From contig JAFKFN010000013.1 of assembly GCA_017308255.1 (NCBI GenBank), forward strand, positions 39,278 through 103,277: DNA of 64,000 bases, read 5' to 3'. A program made the position numbers and the translations under genes. Position 1 is the first letter of the stretch. The number at the start of each line of letters is the position of its first letter. Shown here in pieces: positions 15,719 through 24,316 of the stretch. The notes under the pieces are model-generated. The model worked only from the letters and a program-made list of their open reading frames with translations. It was not told the DNA's origin and made no database searches. The stretch comes from Altererythrobacter sp. (GTDB lineage Bacteria > Pseudomonadota > Alphaproteobacteria > Sphingomonadales > Sphingomonadaceae).

Positions 15719-17355
15719 GCGCCGGCCTTTTCCTGATCCAGCAGCTGCGCCCGCAGCGCGGCGCGCAGTTCCTTGCGGCTGATCTTGCCCACCGCCGTGG
15801 TCGCGAAATCCTCCACGAACACGATCTGGTCGGGGATCTTGAACGCCGCGATGGCGCGTCCGCGCATCCATGCCTTGATGTCAGCCGGCCGGGGCGCCTC
15901 GCCATCGGCGATGATGAACGCGCAGCTCCGTTCGCCAAGGAATCGGTCCGGCACCGAAACCACCGCCGCGTCGAACACCTGCGGATGGGCGAGCAGGTGA
16001 TCCTCCACCTCCTCGGCCGAAATCTTCTCGCCCGCGCGGTTGATGTGATCGGTGGCGCGGCCCATGACTTCGAGATAGCCGCCGGGCAGCCGGCGCACGA
16101 CATCGCCGGTGCGATAGAACCCGTCTTCGGTGAACGAGCGGGCGTTGGCGGCGGGATCGTCGTGATAGGCGCGGATGGTGTAAGGCCCGCGAGTGAGCAG
16201 ATTGCCGGGCTCGCCGTCCGGCACCGCATTGCCCTGATCGTCCAGGATCAGCACTTCGTCATCGGGCGATATCTTGCGGCCCTGGGTCTGGGTGACCACG
16301 GCGTCCGGATCGTCCAGCCGGGTATAGTTCACCAGCCCTTCGGCCATGCCGAACACCTGCTGCAACTTGCAATGGAGCACCGATCCCACCCGCTTCGCCG
16401 GCTCCGGCATGAACTTCGCCCCGCCGACCTGCAGGACCTGGAGGCTGGAAAGATCGTGCGCCGTCTTCGGCGCGGCCTGGAGCCAGAGCAGCGCCAGCGG
16501 TGGCACCAGGCCGGTAATCGTGACCTTCTCCTGCTCGATCAGCGGAAAGGCCGTGGCCGGATCGGGCGCCGGGGCCATGACCACCCGGGCGCCGGCATGG
16601 ATCGCGCCGAACACGCCCGGGCTGCTCATCGGGAAATTGTGCGATACCGGAAGCGAAGCCAGGTAGACGCTTTCGGGCGTGATCCCGCAGATCTCGTTGC
16701 TGGCGCGGATGCTGTAGAGATAATCGTCATGCGTGCGCGGGATCAGCTTGGAAAGGCCCGTGCTGCCGCCCGAAATCTGCACCAGCGCCACGTCGGACGG
16801 GGCGGCGTCCTCCACCGGCAGGAGAGCCGGGTCTGCCCGGAAGGCATCGAACGCGGCATGGTGGCCGGCTTCGCCGACGACCACGGCGTGGCGCAAGTGC
16901 GGCACCTGCGCCTTCACCGCATCGGCCAGCTCGCGGTAATCGAACCCCTCGTGGCTCTGGGCAACGACATAGGCAGTGGCCTGGGCCTTGCGGGCGAAAT
17001 GGGCGATCTCCGTCAGCCGGTGAGCCGGCAGCGCGAAGACCGGGATCATCCGCGCGCGGAACAGGCCGAAGACCACGGCGAAGAACTGCGGGATATTGGG
17101 AAGCTGGACCACGACCCGGTCGCCCGGCTGAAGGCCGAGCGCGAGGAATCCCGCGGCGGCCGTTTCCGCACGCGCCAGCAAGTCGGCATAGGTCCACCGC
17201 TCACCGCCGCCCACCACGGCGATCGCATCGCCGCGTTCGCGCGCGCGTGCTTCGAGGACCCGACGGAACGTCTCCCCCCGCCAGTAGCCTTTCTGGCGAT
17301 AGCGTTCTGCGAATTCGGATGGCCAGACCTGCTTCAGCGGCACCATGGGCTTCAT
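15715..17355 (-). CDS. entE: 2,3-dihydroxybenzoate-AMP ligase (EntE)
   Basis: A 546-residue adenylating enzyme that activates 2,3-DHB and loads it on the aryl carrier protein. Core motifs: ISGGSTGLSKLIPR (A3), the aryl-acid-specific PVSHNFPMSSPGVFG, QQVFGMAEGLVNYT (A5), GFYRTGDVVRRLPGG (A7), GRATDHINRAGEKISAEEVE (A8) and the catalytic lysine in GKISRKEL (A10). N-terminal VWPSEFAERYRQKGYW is typical of EntE/DhbE. ATG 17355 follows AGGAGAAC; ATG 17346 is three codons in. It lies 25 nt after entC and overlaps the isochorismatase start. Confidence 0.95.
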   Translation of the reverse strand: MKPMVPLKQVWPSEFAERYRQKGYWRGETFRRVLEARARERGDAIAVVGGGERWTYADLLARAETAAAGFLALGLQPGDRVVVQLPNIPQFFAVVFGLFRARMIPVFALPAHRLTEIAHFARKAQATAYVVAQSHEGFDYRELADAVKAQVPHLRHAVVVGEAGHHAAFDAFRADPALLPVEDAAPSDVALVQISGGSTGLSKLIPRTHDDYLYSIRASNEICGITPESVYLASLPVSHNFPMSSPGVFGAIHAGARVVMAPAPDPATAFPLIEQEKVTITGLVPPLALLWLQAAPKTAHDLSSLQVLQVGGAKFMPEPAKRVGSVLHCKLQQVFGMAEGLVNYTRLDDPDAVVTQTQGRKISPDDEVLILDDQGNAVPDGEPGNLLTRGPYTIRAYHDDPAANARSFTEDGFYRTGDVVRRLPGGYLEVMGRATDHINRAGEKISAEEVEDHLLAHPQVFDAAVVSVPDRFLGERSCAFIIADGEAPRPADIKAWMRGRAIAAFKIPDQIVFVEDFATTAVGKISRKELRAALRAQLLDQEKAGA

Positions 17356-17380
17356 GTTCTCCTGCGCTTCGCGTGCGACT

Positions 17381-18601
17381 TCACTCGTCCACGCCTGTGG
17401 CGGATTCGAGCATAGCGCAAGACGGCGCGCTGGCGTGCCCTTCTTCATCGACACCCAGCGCGCGCAGCATGGCTTGCAGCTTGGCGGAGGTTTCCTCGGC
17501 TTCCTCGGCCGGCACGGAGCCTTCGACGATGCCGGCCCCGGCATAGATGCGCACCTGCCGCCCGCTTACCTCCGCGCAGCGCAGCGAGACATACCATTCC
17601 CCGTCGCCCGCGCGATCCGTCCAGCCCACCGCGCCGGCATAAAAGCCCCGGTCATAGCCTTCGAGCGCGGGGATCAGCGCCAGCGAGCGGCCGCGCGGCG
17701 TGCCGCCCACCGCCGGGGTCGGGTGCAGCACGGCGGCCAGTTCCGCGGAGGACACGCCTTGCGGGTCTTTCAACTGCCCCTCTATCCGCGTGCCGAGGTG
17801 CCACATGGTCAATGTGGAGACGAGTTCGGGCTCTGGCGGGGCGACAAGCGCGCGGCAATAAGGCGCGAGGCCATCGAGAATGGCCTCCACCACCCAGCGA
17901 TGTTCGCGCTGGTCCTTCTGGGAATGCGCCAGGGTTTCCGCCGCCGCGCGGTCCGCGGCAGGATCGGCGCTGCGCCGGGCGGAACCCGCCAGCGGATGCG
18001 AGACGATCGCGGCGCCGGTCTTGGACACCAGAAGCTCGGGCGTGGCGCCGATCAAGTGGCGCGGCGCGCCCGTGGCCCCGGGGCCGATCGGCGTGAGGAA
18101 CCGCACCGCGCCCGGATCGCCCAGCAGACGGCCGGACAGCGCCATGAGATCGACCGGCGGATCGGCTTCGAGCAGGACGCTGCGCGAAAGGACGATCTTG
18201 GTCAGCGGCTCCGCCTCGCCGCGCGAGGCGCGGATCAGGTCCAGCGCCTTCGCCACGGCCGCTTCGTAAGCGGCGCGGCTCGGCTGGGGGCTGACGCGCC
18301 AGCGGCGATCCTGGCGCGGCCCGGCGGCGGCGGGCGCCGGCGGCGCATCGGACACATGATCGGGCTGGAACAGGAAATCGTGGGCCGCCCGATCGAACGG
18401 CAAGGCGCCGGTGAGGAGACCCGGCGCGGACGGATCGTCCTCTTCGGCGAAGAACGCGCGCACGCGGCTCGCCAGCGTATCGGCCGGCCCGGCCCTGAGC
18501 CGCCGCCGCAGGCCGCTGGCGGCAAGCTGCCCACGGGGGCTGGCCAGCATGAACGTGCACGGCGTTGCCTGCCCAGCGCTCACCACGGCCGAATCCGGCA
18601 T
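17381..18601 (-). CDS. entC: Isochorismate synthase (EntC)
   Basis: A 406-residue chorismate-utilising enzyme making isochorismate, the committed step of DHB synthesis. It carries PLTKIVLSRSVLLEA, FLTPIGPG, HLIGATPELLVSK, HPLAGSARR, HRWVVEAILDGLAPYC, HLGTRIEGQL, LHPTPAVGGTPR and the C-terminal RIYAGAGIVEGS. The HPLAGSARR and LHPTPAVGGTPR motifs favour isochorismate synthase over anthranilate synthase. ATG 18601 is chosen; GTG 18631 is 10 codons upstream. It is the first gene of the operon and is preceded by a Fur-box-like site. Confidence 0.94.
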   Translation of the reverse strand: MPDSAVVSAGQATPCTFMLASPRGQLAASGLRRRLRAGPADTLASRVRAFFAEEDDPSAPGLLTGALPFDRAAHDFLFQPDHVSDAPPAPAAAGPRQDRRWRVSPQPSRAAYEAAVAKALDLIRASRGEAEPLTKIVLSRSVLLEADPPVDLMALSGRLLGDPGAVRFLTPIGPGATGAPRHLIGATPELLVSKTGAAIVSHPLAGSARRSADPAADRAAAETLAHSQKDQREHRWVVEAILDGLAPYCRALVAPPEPELVSTLTMWHLGTRIEGQLKDPQGVSSAELAAVLHPTPAVGGTPRGRSLALIPALEGYDRGFYAGAVGWTDRAGDGEWYVSLRCAEVSGRQVRIYAGAGIVEGSVPAEEAEETSAKLQAMLRALGVDEEGHASAPSCAMLESATGVDE

Positions 18602-18669
18602 GCTCTTCACTTCGCGCCTTTCCTGTCGCACCGGGCCTCTTGCATTATGTGCGCCCCCTACTATCGGTT

Positions 18670-18688
18670 GATAGTGATTTTCAATCTC
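18670..18688. promoter_or_regulatory. Putative Fur box in the entC / response-regulator intergenic region
   Basis: The 19-mer GATAGTGATTTTCAATCTC matches the E. coli Fur consensus GATAATGATAATCATTATC at 14 of 19 positions. It lies about 70-90 nt upstream of the entC ATG and about 90 nt upstream of the divergent response regulator. On the entC strand a CATAAT -10-like hexamer lies near 18647-18652, so the box would cover the -35 region. Iron control of a siderophore operon by such a site is well established; here it is a reading by eye. Confidence 0.6.
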
Positions 18689-18775
18689 ATGAATTGGCGC
18701 CTAGCCGAGAAAACATTCGCGTAAGATGACGGAAACATTAAATCCTACCCGGACACTGGAGGCGGCGGCGCGACC

Positions 18776-19453
18776 ATGAAGGTGCTGGTGGTCGAGGATG
18801 ACCCGAGGACGCGTGCGTTCGTCGCCGGCGGCCTGCGCGAGCATGGTCATACGGTGGACGAGGCCGAAAGCGGCAGCGCCGGGCTCGAGCTTGCCTTGCT
18901 GGAAAAGTACGATGCGCTGATCGTGGACCGGATGCTGCCCCACTGCGCCGGGCTCGATCTGGTTCGCGCGGCACGCGCGCAAGGGATCGAGACGCCTTGC
19001 ATCCTGCTCACCGCCATGGGCGCGGTGGAAGACCGGGTGGAGGGCCTGAACGCCGGCGCGGACGACTATCTGGTCAAGCCCTTCGCCTTCAGCGAGCTGC
19101 TCGCCCGGCTGAACGCGCTGGGCCGCCGGCCGCCGCTGGCTCCCCAGCCGGACAGCCTGCGCGTGGGGGATCTGGAGATGGACCCCGCCGCGCACCGCGT
19201 GACGCGCGCCGGCAAGGCGATCGAGCTGACCTCGCACGAATTCAGGCTGCTGGAATACCTGGTCCGCCGCGCCGGCCAGGTAGTGACCCGCACGATGCTG
19301 CTGGAAGCGCTGTGGGGCTTCCACTTCGATCCGCGCACCAACATCGTCGATGCCCATATCAGCCGCTTGCGGGCCAAGGTCGACCGCGGCTTCGACACGG
19401 AGCTGATCCGTACCGTCCGGGGGGTCGGCTATGCCATTCGCGGCACGCCCTAG
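18776..19453 (+). CDS. OmpR/PhoB-family response regulator
   Basis: A 225-residue response regulator. The receiver domain (1-115) has the acidic pair EDD, phosphoacceptor D51 in LIVDRMLP, and the switch Lys in DDYLVKPFAF. The C-terminal winged helix (about 125-222) has LTSHEFRLLEYLVRRAGQVVTR and VDAHISRLRAKVD. GGAGG precedes the ATG. It is divergent from entC, sharing the region with the Fur-like site, and overlaps the kinase gene by 23 nt. The stimulus is unknown; local control of iron genes is only an inference from position. Confidence 0.93.
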   Translation: MKVLVVEDDPRTRAFVAGGLREHGHTVDEAESGSAGLELALLEKYDALIVDRMLPHCAGLDLVRAARAQGIETPCILLTAMGAVEDRVEGLNAGADDYLVKPFAFSELLARLNALGRRPPLAPQPDSLRVGDLEMDPAAHRVTRAGKAIELTSHEFRLLEYLVRRAGQVVTRTMLLEALWGFHFDPRTNIVDAHISRLRAKVDRGFDTELIRTVRGVGYAIRGTP

Positions 19454-20837
19454 GTCCCGCCTGCCGCGCCTGCTGTCGACCACCAGCCTGCGCCTGGCGC
19501 TGACTTTCTCGGCCATTTTCGGACTCGGCGCGGCGCTGCTGGTCGCGGGGATCGACTATGGCCTGTTCCGCTTCGCGGAAACCGAAGTGCGCGAAGATCT
19601 CAACCATCAGATGAGCATCATGCGCAACGACGCCGAGCGGCTGGGCGGGGACGAGCTGATCGCCATGCTGGAATCCCAGGCGCGCAATCGCGATGCGCGG
19701 CGCTATCTGTTCCTGGTCGTGACCCCGGACGGGCGGACTTTCTCCAACGGGCTGGCGCGCGGCGCGGTCAATGCCGAAGGCTTCCGCCACAACCTCCCCA
19801 GCAAGCCGCGCCCCGCGTGCTGGCCGGACCAGAAGCCCGACATGCTGGTGCTGAGCCACACGGCCGAGGACGGGACGCTGCTGGCCATCGGGCGCGACAC
19901 CAAGCACCTGGACGAGCTGCGCGGCGGCATCCGCACGTTCGCGCTGTGGAGCGGGATGGGCGTGATCGCGCTGGCGATCCTGGCCGGGCTTGCGCTCGGC
20001 TATCAGTTCCTTCGCCGCCTGGCGGGAGTCAATCGCTCGGTCGAACGGATCATCTCGGGCGATGCTTCGCAGCGGCTTCCGGCCATCGGCCCCGGGCGCG
20101 AGTTCGACGATCTGGCCGCCAATCTCAACCGGATGCTGGACCGGCAACAGGCGATGATGGATGCGCTCAAGACCGTATCCGAAGGCATCGCGCACGACCT
20201 GCGCACCCCGCTGGGGCGGCTGCGCAACCGGCTGGAGGAACTGGAGGGGAACGCCGCCGATCCGCGGAAGCGGCAGGCGGGGATCGAACTGGCGATGGAG
20301 GAAATCGACCAGATCACCGCGCTGTTCGATTCCCTGCTGGCGCTTTCTCAGCTCGAAAGCGGCCGGCCCGCTTCGCAATCCACCCCGCTCGACGCGGGCG
20401 ACCTGATCGAGACGGTGGGCGAGATCTATCGGCCGGCGATAGAGGACGCGGGGGGCACCTTGCGGATCCTCCCGGGGGACCGCGCCACCGGCCCGCTCAC
20501 GGTGCATGGAACGGCAAGCCTGCTGACTCAGGCGCTCGCCAATCTGGTGGAGAATGCCATGGTCCATGCCGATGGGCGGCCCGATGTCACGCTGGAAGCG
20601 CGGCGGCGCGGCGACCGGGTGGTCTTCACCGTGGCCGACCGGGGGCCCGGCATTCCGGAAACGGAGCGTGAAAAGGTCCTCCGGCGGTTCTACCGCATGG
20701 ATCGCAGCCGATCACGCCCCGGTTCCGGGCTGGGCCTGGCAATGGGCGCGGCGGTCGCCAGATGGCATGGCGGCGAACTCACGCTGTCGGACAACAGGCC
20801 CGGCCTGAGGGCGGAGCTGATCCTGCCGGCGCGGTGA
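19431..20837 (+). CDS. EnvZ-type sensor histidine kinase
   Basis: A 468-residue inner-membrane kinase: TM1 about 20-42, periplasmic domain 43-168, TM2 about 170-195, HAMP (FLRRLAGVNRSVERI), dimerisation helix with H255 in EGIAHDLRTPLG, then catalytic boxes LVENAMVHA (N), ADRGPGIP (G1) and GSGLGLAMG (G2). It would phosphorylate the upstream response regulator. The ATG lies inside the regulator's last codons (23-nt overlap), a strong sign of a dedicated pair. The sensor domain has no recognisable fold by eye and a single cysteine (C130). Confidence 0.93.
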   Translation: MPFAARPRSRLPRLLSTTSLRLALTFSAIFGLGAALLVAGIDYGLFRFAETEVREDLNHQMSIMRNDAERLGGDELIAMLESQARNRDARRYLFLVVTPDGRTFSNGLARGAVNAEGFRHNLPSKPRPACWPDQKPDMLVLSHTAEDGTLLAIGRDTKHLDELRGGIRTFALWSGMGVIALAILAGLALGYQFLRRLAGVNRSVERIISGDASQRLPAIGPGREFDDLAANLNRMLDRQQAMMDALKTVSEGIAHDLRTPLGRLRNRLEELEGNAADPRKRQAGIELAMEEIDQITALFDSLLALSQLESGRPASQSTPLDAGDLIETVGEIYRPAIEDAGGTLRILPGDRATGPLTVHGTASLLTQALANLVENAMVHADGRPDVTLEARRRGDRVVFTVADRGPGIPETEREKVLRRFYRMDRSRSRPGSGLGLAMGAAVARWHGGELTLSDNRPGLRAELILPAR

Positions 20838-20974
20838 GCGCCGGATTATCGCGCAATATCTGTGTCATATTGGCACGCAGGCCCGCAAAGGCGCCGGGGC
20901 GGCATTGATAGGGCAGCCCTTCGAGCGCAATTTGGGCGATCGGGATTTCTGCCGGGATTTTTAAGGGCCGCCTC

Positions 20975-21664
20975 ATGAAGAAGATGATCGTTGCCGCGCT
21001 GCTCGCCAGCGCGAGCGGGTTTGTTTCTACCCCGGCTTCGGCCGCACAGCAGATCATCAGCTTCGGCGGTGTGCTGGACTATGGCTCTGTCTGGGGCACG
21101 TCCCCCTTCGGTACGCCGGGCACCCAGCTGGGCGGCAAGGCCTATTCGGTGGTCATGTCGTATGATCCGACGCTGTTCGCGAACACCGGCACCTGCGGCT
21201 CCGTGCCGTCCACCCAATGCAATTTCACCTTCACCGCCGCGCGCCCGATGACGGCGGCCTTCACGGTCGACGGGGTGAGCCAGGAATACACCTGGACCAG
21301 CGGGGAGTTCTATCTGAGCGCCGGCGGCAACGACCAGTTCGGCTTCAACTTCGACGTGCCGGCCGGCAGCTTCTCCGGCTCGTTCGGGGATGGCAACTCG
21401 TTCTATCCGAACCAGGGCAGCGTCAACACGCCGATCTTTTCGGACTTCACCAATCTGGCGGTGACGGGCGGAACCTTCCAGTTCAATCCGAACGGCTTCG
21501 GCTTCGGCGATTCGCCCAGCACGCTGAGCGCCAGCTACACCGCCGGGACGACCGGCGCGGTGCCCGAACCGGCGACCTGGGCGATGATGATCCTCGGCCT
21601 CGGCCTCGTCGGCGGCGCGCTGCGCGCCCGGCGCCGGCAGGAAGCCGCCGTCACCTACGCCTGA
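20975..21664 (+). CDS. PEPxxWA-CTERM sorting-domain exported protein
   Basis: A 229-residue secreted protein: signal peptide ending near TPASA, a beta-rich middle with two cysteines in NTGTCGSVPSTQC, and the C-terminal sorting signal VPEPATWAMMILGLGLVGGA followed by the basic tail RARRR. This signal is recognised by an exosortase-like system common in Sphingomonadales; the exosortase itself is not in the window. The gene stands alone, with AAGG before the ATG and a strong terminator after it. The function of the middle domain is unknown. Confidence 0.88.
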   Translation: MKKMIVAALLASASGFVSTPASAAQQIISFGGVLDYGSVWGTSPFGTPGTQLGGKAYSVVMSYDPTLFANTGTCGSVPSTQCNFTFTAARPMTAAFTVDGVSQEYTWTSGEFYLSAGGNDQFGFNFDVPAGSFSGSFGDGNSFYPNQGSVNTPIFSDFTNLAVTGGTFQFNPNGFGFGDSPSTLSASYTAGTTGAVPEPATWAMMILGLGLVGGALRARRRQEAAVTYA

Positions 21665-21685
21665 TCGGCCAGTACAGCTAAACGG

Positions 21686-21718
21686 AACGCCGCCGGCCCA
21701 AGGGCTGGCGGCGTTTTT
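21686..21718 (+). terminator. Rho-independent terminator of the PEP-CTERM gene
   Basis: AACGCCGCC pairs with GGCGGCGTT (with GGCC/GGCT extension near the loop CAAG) and is followed by a run of T residues ending at 21718. It lies 22 nt after the PEP-CTERM stop and may also serve queF, which converges on it. Confidence 0.85.
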
Positions 21719-21744
21719 CGTGCGCAATGGGTTTCGTAGGCCGC

Positions 21745-22200
21745 TCAGCCGCGCCCGCGATAGGATGCGACGCCCTGATCCGGCAGCCACAGCCCTTCCG
21801 GCGGCGCGCCACTTTGCCAGAACACGTCGATCGGGATGCCGCCGCGCGGATACCAATAGCCGCCGATGCGCAGCCAGCGGGGCTGCATCTCGGAAAACAG
21901 CCGCTGGCCGATGCCCACGGTCACATCCTCGTGAAAACCGCCATGGTTGCGGAAAGCGCCGAGGAACAGCTTGAGGCTCTTGGATTCGACGATCGTTTCG
22001 CCCGGCGCATAATCGATCACCAAGTGCGCGAAATCCGGCTGGCCGGTGATCGGGCACAGCGAAGTGAACTCCGGCGCGGCGAAGCGGACAAGGTAAAGCG
22101 TGCCCGCGCGCGGATTGGGGACATAGTCCAGCTCGGCCGCTTCGGGGCTGGCCGGAAGCTCGGCCGCACGGCCAAGGACACGGGGGGTTTGCTCGCTCAT
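21745..22200 (-). CDS. queF: NADPH-dependent 7-cyano-7-deazaguanine reductase (QueF)
   Basis: A 151-residue short-form (unimodular) QueF that reduces preQ0 to preQ1 in queuosine synthesis. The thioimide-forming C49 is in [14 protein letters not shown], with D56 nearby, and the substrate-binding signature [20 protein letters not shown] is complete. ATG 22200 is preferred; the frame extends to 22236 without conserved residues. It stands alone here, with no other queuosine genes in the window. Identification is secure. Confidence 0.95.
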   Translation of the reverse strand: MSEQTPRVLGRAAELPASPEAAELDYVPNPRAGTLYLVRFAAPEFTSLCPITGQPDFAHLVIDYAPGETIVESKSLKLFLGAFRNHGGFHEDVTVGIGQRLFSEMQPRWLRIGGYWYPRGGIPIDVFWQSGAPPEGLWLPDQGVASYRGRG

Positions 22201-22307
22201 CGCGCGGCGCTCTTGCCGCGAACGCGGCGCGGGCACAAGCGGGCGCTTTGCCCCATGCAGTTCACCGGCTATTCAGCACGCCCGGCCATGCCCCCCGCGT
22301 GACAGAC

Positions 22308-23396
22308 ATGCGTTTGCCCACCTTTGCCCTGATCGCCGCCGTTGCGCTGGCGCCGCCGCTGGCCGCCGCGCCGCCATCGGCGCGCGACTTCCGCCTGCCG
22401 CCGGAATCCTCGGCGCAGACGCCCTCGCCCGACAGGCAAGGCCCGGTGGCCCCTGACGTGCCGGAATCCCGCCGCGCCGCGCCCACGCCAACGCCGACCC
22501 CACGCGCGACTTCGTCGCCGGTGGCGCCCCCTGTCGCCGTGCCGCCCATCGTGGTGCCCCCTGCGGCCAGCGCGACGCCGGTCGAGGAACCGCGCGCCGC
22601 ACCGGTCCGCCGCGCGCCCAGTCCGACGCCAACGGTGGCCGTGCCCACAGAGCCGACGGAACCGGCTCCAGACCAGTCGGCACCGGCCCCTTCCCCCGCG
22701 CCCTCACCCATGGCCCCTGTGGCGCAGCCGACGCCCGCAGCGGAAGGCGGCCATTCATGGCCCTGGGTCCTGGGCGCCCTGCTGCTGCTTGCCGGCGCGG
22801 GCTTCGCCGCCTGGGCGCGGATGCGCGGACGGGCCGGCGCGCGCGAAACGGCAGCCCCTGAGATCGAACGGCCGCGCGTGGGGCCGCAGGCGCACGCCCC
22901 TGTCCCGTCGCCCGGTGAGCCGTTGCATGTGACGCTGGAACCGCTGCGCCTGAGCCTGACGCTGATGAACGCCGCGCTGGCGTGGCGGCTCGAAGTGGCC
23001 AATCGCGGGGATCGGCCGCTGATCGGCCTGACCATCGGCGCGGACATGATTTCCGCCCACGCCTCCCTGACTCGGGAAGAGCAGCTTTCCGGCCCGCAAG
23101 ACCAACAGGGAAGCGCCGCCCTGCCCGCGCAGCGGATCGAGCGGCTGGAGCCGGGCGAAAGCCGCGTGGTGGAAGGGGAGTTCCGCCTGCCGCTGGCCCG
23201 GATCGTGCCGATCCGCCAGGGCAACATGGCCCTGCTGCTCCCCCTGGCGCGCTTTCGGGTAGAGGCGGAGGGCGCGCGGCCGCTGGTGCGCACGTTCGCC
23301 GTGGGCCAGCCGGGCAACGGCGCCGCGTTGCAGCCCTTCCGCCTTGACCAGGGACCGCGTATCTACCCCCAGTTGGTGCAGCGCGCCTTCACTTAG
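22308..23396 (+). CDS. Exported proline-rich membrane protein of unknown function
   Basis: About 362 residues. A signal peptide (MRLPTFALIAAVALAPPLAAA) is followed by about 120 residues rich in Pro, Ala and Thr (runs such as PTPTPTPRATSSP), a transmembrane segment (WPWVLGALLLLAGAGFAAW) with a basic flank, and a C-terminal domain of about 180 residues with beta-strand-like stretches (LSLTLMNAALAWRLEVANR). The C-terminal part should be cytoplasmic if the signal is cleaved. A GTG at 22302 is also possible as start. I recognise no named family; a conserved hypothetical of sphingomonads is likely. Confidence 0.7.
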   Translation: MRLPTFALIAAVALAPPLAAAPPSARDFRLPPESSAQTPSPDRQGPVAPDVPESRRAAPTPTPTPRATSSPVAPPVAVPPIVVPPAASATPVEEPRAAPVRRAPSPTPTVAVPTEPTEPAPDQSAPAPSPAPSPMAPVAQPTPAAEGGHSWPWVLGALLLLAGAGFAAWARMRGRAGARETAAPEIERPRVGPQAHAPVPSPGEPLHVTLEPLRLSLTLMNAALAWRLEVANRGDRPLIGLTIGADMISAHASLTREEQLSGPQDQQGSAALPAQRIERLEPGESRVVEGEFRLPLARIVPIRQGNMALLLPLARFRVEAEGARPLVRTFAVGQPGNGAALQPFRLDQGPRIYPQLVQRAFT

Positions 23397-23433
23397 GTTT
23401 ACCGGACGGGCAGCGAGGGATAGGCGGAAGGTC

Positions 23434-24279
23434 ATGGACGATCTCATCTCAACGCAGGAGTTGGCGCGGCGGCTGGGCGAGCCGGGGCTGGTTGTCATCG
23501 ATGCCTCGGCACATCTGCCCGATGCCGGGCGCGATGCCCGCGCCGAATTCGCCATGGGGCACGTCCCCGGCGCGCGGTTCCTCGATCTCGAGAGCCTGAA
23601 GGACGCCGACAGTGCGGTTCCCGCCGCCCTGCCGACCGCCGCCCAGTTCGCCGCGCGCATGGCGGAAATCGGGGTGAACGACGGCGACCGCGTGGTGATC
23701 TATGATGATAGCGCGGTAAAAACCTCGGCGCGCGCCTGGTTCATTTTCCGCATGCACGGCTTTCGCGACGTGGCTCTGCTCGACGGCGGGCTTGGCAAAT
23801 GGCGTGCGGAGGGCCGCGCTCTCGAACAGGGCGCGGCGGAGGGCGGCGCTGGCCATGTGACTCCCTCCGCCGGGCCGGGCACGGTGCGCGACAAGGCGGA
23901 GATGCTGGCCAACCTCGCCAGCGGCGCGGAACAAGTGCTCGACGCGCGCGGCGCCGGGCGCTTCACCGGCGCGGAGCCGGAAATCCGCCCCGGCATGGCC
24001 AGCGGGCATATCCCCGGCTCGCGCAATATGCCGTTCGGGCAAGTATTGAATGCCGATGGCACCTTCAAGGATGCCGCAGGCCTGCGCGCCGCGTTCGAAA
24101 GCGCGGGGATCGCCCTCGACAAGCCGGTTACGACGACTTGCGGCAGCGGGGTGACGGCCTCGGTACTGCTGTTCGCCATGCACCTGCTCGGCAAGGACGA
24201 CGTGGCGCTTTACGACGGAAGCTGGAGCGAATGGGGCGCCGATCCGGAAACCCCCAAGGCAACGGGGCCGGCCGAATGA
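23434..24279 (+). CDS. sseA: 3-mercaptopyruvate sulfurtransferase
   Basis: A 281-residue tandem-rhodanese protein. The N-terminal inactive domain carries AEFAMGHVPGARFLDLE; the second domain has FTGAEPEIRPGMASGHIPGSRNMPF and the active C236 in the loop CGSGVT, the loop typical of mercaptopyruvate sulfurtransferase rather than thiosulfate sulfurtransferase. The start at ATG 23434 follows GGAAGG. It precedes metC, so the two probably work in sulfur amino-acid metabolism. Confidence 0.92.
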   Translation: MDDLISTQELARRLGEPGLVVIDASAHLPDAGRDARAEFAMGHVPGARFLDLESLKDADSAVPAALPTAAQFAARMAEIGVNDGDRVVIYDDSAVKTSARAWFIFRMHGFRDVALLDGGLGKWRAEGRALEQGAAEGGAGHVTPSAGPGTVRDKAEMLANLASGAEQVLDARGAGRFTGAEPEIRPGMASGHIPGSRNMPFGQVLNADGTFKDAAGLRAAFESAGIALDKPVTTTCGSGVTASVLLFAMHLLGKDDVALYDGSWSEWGADPETPKATGPAE

Positions 24280-24316
24280 AGGCCACACCCCGCCCGCCCC
24301 GCGCGGAGGCGGGTGA

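Noticed and set aside
22248-22307. Longer N-terminus for the proline-rich membrane protein
   Set aside because: The extra 20 residues precede a clean signal peptide at 22308 and would hide it.
24280-24316. Short plus-strand gene or hairpin between sseA and metC
   Set aside because: Only 37 nt of GC-rich sequence with no start context or terminator T tract.
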